From Phoronis australis (taxonomy: Eukaryota; Phoronida; Phoronidae): a DNA stretch of 64,000 nucleotides. Position numbers and translations under genes: made by a program. The notes under the pieces were generated by a model. The model had not been told where the DNA came from and made no database searches. It saw nothing but the letters and a program-made list of their open reading frames with translations. Position 1 is the first letter of the stretch; each line of letters opens with the position of its first letter. Of this stretch, positions 13,301 through 25,300 are shown in pieces. The stretch lies in assembly GCA_002633005.1 (NCBI GenBank), contig NMRA01000483.1, positions 148,460 to 212,459 on the forward strand, given 5' to 3'.

Positions 13301-16300
13301 GCAGCCGATACCCCGCCGTTCACGTCACTGACGCATCAGCCAATCAGCGATCGCTTTCAGAATTCAGTGTTTTGACCATGAATTCGAATTGGCTTTAGTT
13401 TGGCACGCAAGTCAGGCAAATGTGAGTTTTATTTGTATGTTAGAACCGATTAACTGCAACATCATTTTGACTACAGTCCCCTTTTAAATTTTGAGAAATG
13501 AAAACTTTACGTTATGTCTAAAAAACGCTGTTCAGAATAGCTCAGGTTGTGTGCCAAATTAAAACAAAATACTAACAGCGTGTATTCAAAGTTTTATTGA
13601 AATTGGCTAGGGGGGTTATTTTGCTATGAACGCACCTTTCTTGCACATGAAAATTTGACATGGTCACGTTACAATAATAAAGCCAGTGTAAGAAGCATAT
13701 TTTAAAATCCTCAATCTTTCTCTCTCTAAAAAGATCTACTTTATTGATTGACAAAGCACAGTTTTTTCGATATTTGACTTGTAGTTGAGGTCATTTATTA
13801 AGGTCCTAGATAACCTTAAAACCATGTTGATGCTGCTTAGCAACAGCAGATCAAATAAATGATAGTTCTCTGCATATATTGCATTTGTGTTAACTTAGTT
13901 TCAATTAAATGCGCAGCACTGTTGGATAACACAGTTCTAGCATGAACGCATCATCACGTATGTATGATGAACATGGATGATTACACGGCGATGACATTAC
14001 TTGATGTTACATTATCTCAAAGACATGAAAAAAAGAGAAAATCAAAATTAAATTTCACTTCTTTGCCATGCTGTGTCCTAAACTGGTGACATTTTACTGT
14101 AAATTCAGGACATATATTTGGCAGCGGGTATTTTTAGACTGAGTCAAATAAAAAATAGAATACATGCAAGAATAGAAAAAAGAACATAACACCTCCGACA
14201 AAAGTAACATTTATAGGCATTGTATTAGCAACAACCACCAAACCAATTCAGTTAGTATTATTTGTAAAGAACCTGCAACAGAATTACAGTACATCAATGA
14301 GTTATTGGCCAGCGTCTACTAATTCTCTCAATAACATGCAGAGCCCAGTGACCCACATGAATGTGACTTGAATGGCAATCAACACTGTCTTGTTGTCCCA
14401 GAGACTGTACACTATCCTGATGATGGCTTATGAATAGATGAAACGTTGTCTTAATGAGTTAACAAGTCGTGAACTTTTTTTATTTTGTGCTGTGATTGTC
14501 CATTATCTAATCGTACTATGGCCAAAAAATGATGTAATTCATAGAAGAGGCAAGCCCATCAAGCATTATTTAGCAATCAAAATCTGAAGGGATCTCTATG
14601 ACGGGTCCAATCGTGGATACATGGGGCTGGCAGTACCTATATCCTTAGTCATGATGATGACAAACAATTCAGCTTTTAAAAGACCCTGCCATTCATTATT
14701 TTCAGGCTTAGGAAAGATAGCCTAGGACATGCACTAGTGAATTGCAGTAAGTTTCAGCTGCACATTTTGCAAATGAAAGTTTAGAGTAATTTAATTGGCA
14801 TAAGCCTCCTAAGGCGTATCCATTGCTTTTGCTGGCAAATGATCTTGTATGATCCATTTTAAAACCAGATGACACTCCAATCCACATTGAACAAAATAAT
14901 GCACCATCCGCAATCCTCATGACGCATCTAGGAGTTCATTAATCTATGGCCTCACCTTTCAAAATCTAGGTGATTTTTATCAATAAAAAAGAGCTAAATT
15001 AGTCATGACTGTACCTGTCCGAGTGTGTAGTTGAGACAACAGAGTTCCTTTTCAGGGTTTCCACAGAACACACTGCTCGCCCGGATGTGTGACACATCAG
15101 CAGGACTGTAACATTCAGCAAGTCATGTAGTGACTCGTGGAAACAAATACATTATAGTTTTGGCTAGACAGTTGAACTGTAGGTCTAATCTCAGCTGAAC
15201 CCAAACTGAGACACTGTCTCATCTAAATCAAAGCCAGGCACTCAGCAATTGGTATCCCATAAGGCAAAAAGTGTGCTTTCCTTGCCATTACATACAATAT
15301 AATCAGTATTCTATTCTCCATGTTTCAAAAATAACAGTGCTCTACTTCTTGATAAAAAAACTCTATTGGCTCACTAATTTTGTTAATAGACTTACTGCAT
15401 AATGATCCCAGAACAACATAGCATAACAGGTGATCTGTGTTAACACCTAGTGACACCAACAGGAAAACTAATGACAAGCTCAAAAGAAAACAGCAAATAT
15501 TTCCATATATCCAAAGTGTATAGATTACCTCAATTCTTATTGAAAAATAGTAATTATATGCAACGTATGATTCAATAATTTGTCAGTAACTAATTTATCT
15601 GACAATTACACACAGTCCAACATTTGGATTTAAACTACATTGGTGAAAAATGTAACACAAAATAGAAAATAAAGGGTTCAATTATCTTCATAACATACTA
15701 AAGATTGAAAGGTTTTGAGCAATCAGAGCGACACCGAAAGAGTTAAATTTCATGGAAACCAATCACATTTTAAGGGCTGAAGCGACGACAAGCTACTAAT
15801 CTGCCCAGCCTCCAGACATGAGCCCACACCATAACACAGCCAGTCTAGGAGAGATCATGGAAAAATCTGCTAAAATAACAGGCAAACTTATATATCGAAG
15901 ACACTCCAACCACTTTCCTGAACACAATTCCAAGAAAGACGTCAGAGTCTGCATTTAATTATGCCAGATCCCCCTGAAACTCAAGGACAATTGTCCAAGC
16001 ATGCAGTTATACGCAGGATGGTAACAACTTCCAAACTGCGACGATCCTTCAAGGGCTGTAGGATATGATTTATTTATGTCAGTCTTTGTGAAAGTGCCTG
16101 GATGTTCCCATGAAAGAGTCGTAGCATTAAGACTGTTGGTTGTTTCATCATATTCATATTATAAAGTAAGTGAAGAAACATAATTTTGAATTTTGTCCAT
16201 TTTGTCCTTTTGCAACGCCAATTTCAAAAGCATACACAAGCAATTTGTCTCAAAACCTTTGCTTCCCATAGCACACATTTCGTACACTGTCAGTGAAATA

Positions 16301-19300
16301 AATGTGATCCCTGATGTGTTACAGCAGATTGGAGTCTGACTCTGCTTACCTTGACTCCGACACAGACTTAACAATCTCAGTCTCCAAGAAACTCCTGAGA
16401 GTCAACAGCTTCTGGCCACACTGAGTGTTAAAGAACGTCAAAGGCTTGTCCCGGGGATGGTGTTCGTACTCACAGCAAGGATTCCCCGGGTTGGGGGTAA
16501 GTGTGGACTGGAGCAGAAGAGCAGTAATGCAACGGAGTGCTAGCACAGTGCATTGGCTGCGGTGAATGTCCTCCTAATGGAAAATAAACCCAGAAGCTAT
16601 TGACCATAATTAGGTTTAAGTCAATGGACTGAGTAAAAGTTTTATTACACCTATCAACAACATTCATCAAGTAGAAACGATCACTCCATAGATAGAAAAG
16701 AGAACACATTAATAAGAAATTTTAATCACTGTACAAACAAAAAACAAGTAATCAGACAAAATACCATTTCCCATCATGAAGGCTAAGTAATGTCAACAGC
16801 AAAAGTTACTGGAAATGACTTTCATGTCAACAAAATTCTATAGAAAGGTTAAGCCACCATTGCAGCTTTCCTGTTAAATTCTTCATTCAACTGATGAATT
16901 CCGCCACTGTCCAGTCATCATGGCGGGGTATTCTGTGTCATTTTGTCTAAATATTTTTTACAGACAGTGCACTGTTGCTCAGTTCAGTGGTAGAATGTTT
17001 CCTTCTTAAAACAGCATCTAGGAAACATGATTTGAATTCTGAGGAAGCAATGACCACCAGGATAGGTCAGTGTCTTACGCATGGACAAGTGTCGGCAATA
17101 TGTGTTCACAATGCAGCTTACCTGGAAGTCTTGTGCCATGTAATGTGATGTGAACATTCTGTTACGATATTTTGTTTTCAGTCTACTATACTGTACATGA
17201 TGATGATATTTGATTAATATCAAAACGTCGTTTTCATGCTACTCTAGCTTCGCTTTTGTTTTCCACTGGCAAATCATATTACGAATATCTCCATGATAGC
17301 AAGTAGCAGCATAATTATGTTGATAACAGTGGTATCAGCAACGCTCTTTCAATGATTTTGCTATAATAGGCTGACCAAAAACAACAAAGGTCTGGAGCTT
17401 TAAATGGGTGAGGCTCTACACATCATTTGATGCAAGCCCAATCTCAATAGGCAACTGGCAGACCACAGGTTGCTATTGTTAGTCTAGTTTATTGTCACTC
17501 CCTGTAACTGACTGTATCTGTGTTTTATCACTTGTTGCTGGGCCTAACTAGGTGGCCACTATGTTCTCTCTTCTTCTGATGATGGTGTTTAAATAAACGA
17601 CACCGAAACATGTCAAGCCATTTTAAATCTGTTGCTGTTTTTATTAATATTATGAATTAGTCAAAGAAAATGCCAAAATTTTGCTAACTTCAGAAAATCG
17701 TGACTCAGACATGGCTATTAACCAAATTCAAATAAAACTTTCAAAGAACGTTTATTGTTTTTTTTTTCACTATTCTGGCTATTTGAATTCAAACAGAACT
17801 TTTTATATACTGTTCTACAAAACATCATTTACTTATTTAAGTCAAAACTAGAGTATTGTCTTCTTAGATCAGGACAGACTTTCTTGTCAACTAGATACTG
17901 TAATTTTTAATGAGACTATCACATAATGAAATTCGACTACACATACCTCAGGGCTTGTATGCATTTCCTCACTAACACATACAGGGTTGAGTACACCCAA
18001 TAAACTCATCCAAGTTTCTTCAAACTGTTGGCGACTGGTCCAGCCTAAATATGAAGTACAGTTCAAAAGAAATCCAAATTGTAATGTGTCAAAGAATGAC
18101 ATTTAAAAGAAGATTATGACAAAAGCTTAAATTAATGTTATTCAACAAAAAATGGCATTTCAGGTGCCAAAGATCTCACAAAATGGATAATCACATGCTC
18201 AAGGTCATCAGAAAAAAATGCCTTGTAATACAGCATAAAATTACAGAGTTCAAGTCAATTCATAGTCATTCCTTTCAATTCACGATGTGAAATGCAGCAA
18301 GCGGCTTGTGACAAAAGGATAACTGCCATCACTACTTACCTGTGACACTGTCTTAACACCATAGCCTCAAAACTTTGTTCAGTGCACAAGAAGGGATTGC
18401 AACAAACGACGGACCATGATGGAAATAAGTTTTCATGACTTTTTCCTGCCTTCCATACATCAAATGTCCTTTTCATTTATTTTTAATTTAGTTTTATTTG
18501 TTTGAATGAACATCTTTCTTAGTATGTTGTATTGAGTTGTAATGTAATGAATTATTCAATAACTGTTAAATCAATCACTCAAAGAACCTGAGCTGTGCTT
18601 ACCCAAACTAAGTGCCCTAAACATGAACTCCTGCAGAACGTCTTTTTCTTGCAAGAACTCCACAGGAAGTGGTGGCAACTTGACAATTTCACCTCCAGAC
18701 AATGAAGGGTTCCAACCATATCTCCACACGCTGGAGGCAGTGCGTGCAAAAGCATTGACTGCAGGCAGTCTTGCTAATCCTAAATATATTAAACACATGT
18801 TTGACATTTCGCCTCTGTCATATATCTCTGAAAGTACCACGATTCGCTGCGTGAAACCATAGACTTCTATAATATTATGCAAGTTTCATGGTGATACTAT
18901 ATTTCAAAATAATATGAAACGGGGTTGTATTTCACCTTACATTACTCTGACAAGTGATTATAGAATCTCCGATGGAAAGTCATAATCGTAGTTTGTAACA
19001 AATTTGAGAAATTTGCAATATTTGTCATCCCAAATTCAAGGGCACTATTAGAAACAAGTAAATGCTCACCATTACTTCCCAATTTAATTCATACACTGTT
19101 ATGCAAAACACACACTGGACCACAACTTGTGAGAACTGATACATACAAAAGTCCCTCATGTTCAGATTCAAAATATCCAATTTTAGTTTGGAATTCGTTA
19201 TCCCAAATTTTGGAGACTGTCTGAAACTGGAAAATTTTTACTGTATACTGGAAGTGTTTCAAGTGCTTTTAACTCTTACCAACAATGACTCTCTGTAATG

Positions 19301-22300
19301 GACATAGAAGGAAATGAGGTAGCTTTGAGGACTTGTCTTTCAGCCTAGTATTCAAACAGTATACAAGATCTGACACTTGTTGGCAAGTACGGTGAAGTGT
19401 CGAACCTGCAAATAGTTTTAACATGATGCCTTACTCTGAAGCACCGACAGCTGGCGTCCAAAAATTTTAATTTAGACCTTGTTAACAGAATGTTAACTTA
19501 GAATTCTGGTTTAGCATACAAGAGAGCTTCAATTAGTCAGTCAGTTTTACAGAGGACACTAAAGGAAAAAATTCTTAATGTACCATCAGATGGGTACTTT
19601 TGTGAGAGTCTGGGAGAACAAGCACAAAGTGTCCAAATTGTCCCCTGCCAACTGACAGAATCCACATATCTTCATTTTACGTGGTAATGAATTTCAGTGC
19701 AAGCCATATGGATGTATTTGCAACACTTTATTTCCAACATATCTGAGCAAAAGATAACTCAATTACAGTTCCCTATGACATTTTTGGGAAATCAGCAGCA
19801 CTACAGAAAAAAATAATTTAAAGTGAATGGACTCCTTACCCATTGTGCCATTTAAAGGAGGGATTCTAGCACACGGTGTCAGCTCTTCTCCAGGTACCAA
19901 TAGCACTGCACAGAAGAACCAAGAGAGATTACTGTAAACAAATCAAACTATGGACAATTCAATGATTCTGCTACTAATAGAATCTAACAGAATCTACTCG
20001 ACTCATCACTCATATCAGCTCCGATGGATTTAAGGTTTGGGTGGCTCCATGCATTTTTGTTACAGGTGTTTAGTATTTCAGAATTTTGCAACATGATTGT
20101 ATCATCCGAAAGGAATTGCAAAGGAAAACTTGAAATGCAAAGACTTTCTTGAGCAGAGCAACTGTTGATTGCATTTAGCCAAAAGTCATCTCTAATTTAC
20201 TGGACAGGTGTATATGGCTTTACTCCACACAAAAGGACCTTAGTTCAGCTTTCCTGATAAACAGCCCTCTTGGTGACAGCAGTTCGTCTACGGCGAAGTA
20301 TGTTTCATGAAACAAGACAAGTTTCTGTTAATGAAATGTTTTTCGCTAATTTTTCAAACACTACGTTAAGCAGCAAAAGTGGAATCCAGCACTAGATCGT
20401 AATCAGCTGATCGCATCTGTCTGAGTAAAGCCAACTATCCTCGCTCGAATACAACTGAATAGAGAGATCTCGTTGATCAAAAGCCAACCACCTGCATACA
20501 ACTAGTTAGGCCGACTTGCTAAAACCCAAAACTTTGCAAAGACTTTTCAGTTTGGCAATGTTCATAGCATGGCATTTGAATCTGAGGTTTGGGTGGATGT
20601 TTAGTGAATGAAAACATTATTCAGGGTGTGTTTCATGAAAAATAATTCTTAAAAAGACTAAAACAGAAATTTGGTCTTACTGAATATGGGTTTAACCATC
20701 GTGCACACATCAATACCAAGACATAATTTATACACATTAACTCTGTCAGTAACTAAAAGTTATGGGTATATTCTCAGAGACTTTTATGTTTTTGAGATTA
20801 AACTATTCTTCAGAAATACCTGTTTGGAGTGCAAGACCAAACTTGTGATGCAAATCTTCTGTCACTTTTCATGAAACAGACCCCAGATCGAATATAGGGT
20901 TTGAATAAACATATCAAATGAAGGCAATGATACTAACTTGCACTCAAAAGTTGATACAAACAGTTGACAGTAGAGCAGACATAAGTTATATAAGACTCGT
21001 GGCTAATCACATCTGTACACTGGTGATTCTGCAGCACTGCAGACAGACAACTGAGAGAGACAGCTAGCTGCTCTGTGACTGATGTATGCTCTTCCTTCCA
21101 CAGCTTATGGACAGCCTGGAAACAAATTCTCATAAAATTAGTAAAGAATTATCTTTGGTTAATAGAGTAAAGAATTATCTTTAGTTAACAGATGTCACTA
21201 AAAGGTCACAAGGCTTTCTGCACCACCTACACTTCACATTAACAGTTCTTTATGACAATTAAAATTCAATAAATTTTAAACAATTCTCCTATCCTACCTC
21301 CACAGAACAAAATGCCACACAACAGACATCTCTGACGGCCTCATCGGGAATATGTTTGAGTCCAGGTAATATGTTGAGTGATCGGAAATACTCCAGGAGA
21401 GCAGACGTAAAATCTGATATGCTAGACATCCAACAGGGGTCACCGGCTACTTCTTCCAGACTGCTACTGTACTCGCCTGCATCGCTATGAATAGACAACT
21501 ATCCAGTTAAATTCAAAAATGTCTGCACACTTTGCAATTTTGGAATACTGATGGCAAGTAATACATTGCCCAAATGCCAATTGAAACTAGTCAATGTATT
21601 TCACACTGAAAATAAATGTTTTATTTTGTACAGTGTCAATAAAGACGCTTTTGATTGCATCTGCTATTTAGATTTTAGTTCTAAAATAATGTGGTGTAAT
21701 ATTTTGTTGTTTTTTGCACAAAAATGGGTAGCGATAATGTTGTCAATACAAGAATGAAATTCATCCATTGGTCTTGGAATTCATCAGATACGTTGCCATA
21801 GTTCCTCATGGCAGCCAGACCTGAAACTGACATTACTTGATACAGTAATTTTCAAAGAGACTTGACTGATTTGATAGAATTCTGTCAGATTCTGCCACAC
21901 TTGGACGAACTTCTAGCCAGAATTATTGGAAATTAAGTAAAAAAATTGCCAGAATAAAATGTTATTTTTAAAATTTGGTTAGAATTCAATGTGATGTTAC
22001 TCTATCAAAAACCTAATTGTTATTAAAATGGACTAACTGAGTTGTTGCGATTTGTCAAAGTGCATGGGGAGTTTGATGATAATTTGTCTGAATTGAAATG
22101 TGTTTTAGGCAAAAAGAAATATATTCAGTTCCAAAAGACCTGTTCAGCAGAAGCAGTCAAATATTTAATAAATAGCCAAAATACACAACGTAATTTTCCT
22201 GACATGTTTAGTGGTGCACTCCTCATTCTCAAAGGTACATAAACGAGCATAAGAGGCTTGTTTACCCATCTTGCGTTTTGACCCATCACATCTCACACCT

Positions 22301-25300
22301 ACATGACCTTTTACCCTTGTGTTATTGACCTATCATGTCTCACATCTGCATTGACCTCTTACTTGTTACCTTGACCTTTACATCGTGCTGGTTCTTCCTT
22401 TGAGAATGAAGAGTACACCTCGAAACATGTCACGAAAATGTTGTGTTTACTAAATATTTATTTGCAGTTTTGCACCTTGAAGCTTTGTTGTGTGTTAACA
22501 CAATTTAGTATATTTTGAAATCTACCTGGTAAGGACTTATGGGAGAACGTAATTTGGTGTTTTGTGAATAAATCGAATAAACTGACACATTCGACCAGCA
22601 AAACGTAATAAACGTACTAAGTGTGTATGCATGAGTGCGTGTGTGCTTGGATGTGTGTGTGCATGGGTGCGTGTGTGTGTATGTGCATGCGTTTCAAACA
22701 GTTGTCTTGAAGTCATAAAGCAGTGGTTCTTTCAAAATTCAATGCAATGGATTTTTAGTATAGGTGATTACAGAAACCCATCTGAGAACTCTAAAACTTC
22801 CATAACATTTATTCAGTTGAATGTAGTTAGTAATTCAAATTCTGCACCAAAAATGAACTTGAATAATCCCGACGTCTCACGACCATTCACATTTATCACA
22901 TTTTATTTTTAAATAAAAATTTATTACCGATTAAGCAAAAAGATTTAGAGTTCATAAATTGATAAAACATTTAAAAAGCATATNGTATACTGTACATCAA
23001 GAATTAAAGATTAGGATGATATGAAAATGTAAAAAACAGTCAAAATTAATTTTTTTGTGTATCCACCTACCTTAACACAATTTAGTATATTTTGAAATCT
23101 ACCTGGTAAGGACTTATGGGAGAACGTAATTTGGTGTTTTGTGAATAAATCGAATAAACTGACACATTCGACCAGCAAAACGTAATAAACGTACTACGTG
23201 TGCATGCATGAGTGCGTGTGTGCTTGGATGTGTGTGTGCATGGGTGCGTGTGTGTATATGTGCATGTGTTTCAAACAGTTGTCTTGAAGTCATAAAGCAG
23301 TGGTTCTTTCAAAATTCAATGCAATGGATTTTTAGTATAGGTGATTACAGAAACCCATCTGAGAACTCTAAAACTTCCATAACATTTATTCAGTTGAATG
23401 TAGTTAGTAATTCAAATTCTGCACCAAAAATGAACTTGAATAATCCCGACGTCTCACGACCATTCACATTTATCACATTTTATTTTTAAATAAAAATTTA
23501 TTACCGATTAAGCAAAAAGATTTAGAGTTCCTAAATTGATAAAACATTTAAAAAGCATTATTTTAAAGCTAATCACCTGAGGACCGTCACCTTATCAAAT
23601 GTACAGTCAGTCACATGATTGGCTAAAAAATTTGCAGAATCACAATAACCAGGAAGAGGTATGCTGTGACTCAATGCCCAGCAAATGCATTCTGCCAATT
23701 TGTCATTGTTTGTATCTCCTATAAATCGAACATGGTTTCATCACGATCATAATGTCCTTTATAATTCAAAACGATGTTTCAATTATGAAACATGCAGGAA
23801 TCCGTAGATTGATGTTCAAACAATTGCAGAAATGAAATTTCCTTCACAAATACCCCAGACTATTAAAAAAGACAGCTCACCTGTATTGGACAGAACTGTG
23901 TGGTGCAGGCAACATGTTGACAAGGTTATTCAAGTGTCGCAGTAAAGTTAACTGGGCAGCTTGCAGCAGAGGATGTTCATTGGTTGGAGTCTCTGAAGCC
24001 AAGGCCAACTGGGTGCCCAGACGAATGCACTCAGCCAACAGGGGGAGGTGAAACTCCTGTTGGCCAGAGGAAAGTGTTTTTTAAAAACGATAAATCCGAC
24101 TTACAGTGATTTATGACAAACTGTAGTAAACTGCCTAAAGACATCAAATTAAAATTATTTGCAAAAAACAACATTACTACAAAATTTGTAGAAAATATAT
24201 ATCTGAAACTAAATAAGGCGATCCAGATCCTCCCAAGGATACTATTGTTTCAAGAAATGAAGAATATAAATCGGTAAATAAAACAACAAGAATGGATCAA
24301 CTGAAATTTGAAATTTTCGGATGTAACAACTTCCTTTATCAACAAAAACAGAAATAAAGTAAAATCAAACACAAAATGACAATTGACATATAAGATATGG
24401 TGTAATGAAAATGATATATTTTTGCGTAAAAAATTCCATGACATATTTTAAGAAGTTTTTATATTCAATCCATGAGGTTCTATTGTATTCAGTTTGTCTA
24501 TCCAATATTGTTCTCAATTGTTGTCAATTGTCATTTTGTGTTTGATTTTACTTTATTTCTGTTTTTGTTGATAAAGGAAGTTGTTACATCCGAAAATTTC
24601 AAATTTCAGTTGATCCATTCTTGTTGTTTTACTTACCGATTTATACAAAATTTGAGGTTGCTAAAACTCTAAAGATCAGTAGCTTGAACACCTTAAAACA
24701 TTTTTTAGTTTTCTTCATGTATGTAATTGGTTTTATCTTTGATGAAATAACGACTCAATTAATCTCTTCAATTTTCGCAAAGTGTTGTATGTAAAGCCAT
24801 TTCCCAACTAAAGGCACTCCAGATCTCTTTTTCTCTTTGTTACACTGTCTACAGTTAATGGAAGGTAGACTTGTGTGGTACTTTGAACCACCCATACTTT
24901 GACAGAAACAAGTTGCGTAACAGCTTCATTGTCCCACTAGTGTGTTTTGTGGTGATCTCCAATTTGGTTTAAGGCAATCGCTCATGTGAAAAAGATGTTT
25001 GATTAATTTTGGGTTGATGATGGACCAATTAGACATTCACTGGGCAAATAACTCTCTGTGATGAGAAATTTGCAGTAGAACAAAGGTGCAAAATTGCAAA
25101 TTGAAGAGTGTTTTATTCTTTGAAATTATTTATTTATTCGTCAACATTCACCAATATTACCTACATTTATTTCAACTCCTGACATTTTAAACCAGTTTCA
25201 AAACAACATGGCGAATTTCCCAGACTTTTCCAAAATCTACATACCCCATGTTCATTTAATCGATTTTCTAACTCCTGCGAACATGACCTTTCATTAATAC

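Larger units (their letters stand above)
11462..15014. other. large intron with repeats, no other gene
   Basis: 11462-12000 and 13400-15014 are AT-rich intron. 12000-13400 is richer in CpG and contains the element copy listed separately. At 14415-14452 there is a tgatgatggc...gaaacgttgtc motif typical of a repeat 3' tail. No exon-like similarity to huntingtin was found between the exons at 11216 and 15015. Confidence 0.6.
18045..20621. other. introns 18045-18602, 18780-19279, 19406-19839, 19906-20621
   Basis: Ordinary AT-rich intron sequence separating five closely spaced C-HEAT exons. Apart from a palindrome tgtttcatgaaaca at about 20299-20312, no repeat, RNA gene or extra exon was recognised. 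Confidence 0.5.

Noticed and set aside
15235-15315. Candidate exon for the missing human YQAWD segment (ALWDTN on the minus strand)
   Set aside because: The available acceptor gives the wrong phase and an in-frame stop precedes any donor.
21298-21476. Alternative acceptor gatgcag for the exon ending at 21298
   Set aside because: It would put the junction with exon 23881-24056 out of frame; ttcatag at 21485-21486 restores it.
22631-23489. Two paralogous 93-codon genes
   Set aside because: Both frames run through a GT microsatellite and are copies because of the local 486-bp duplication.
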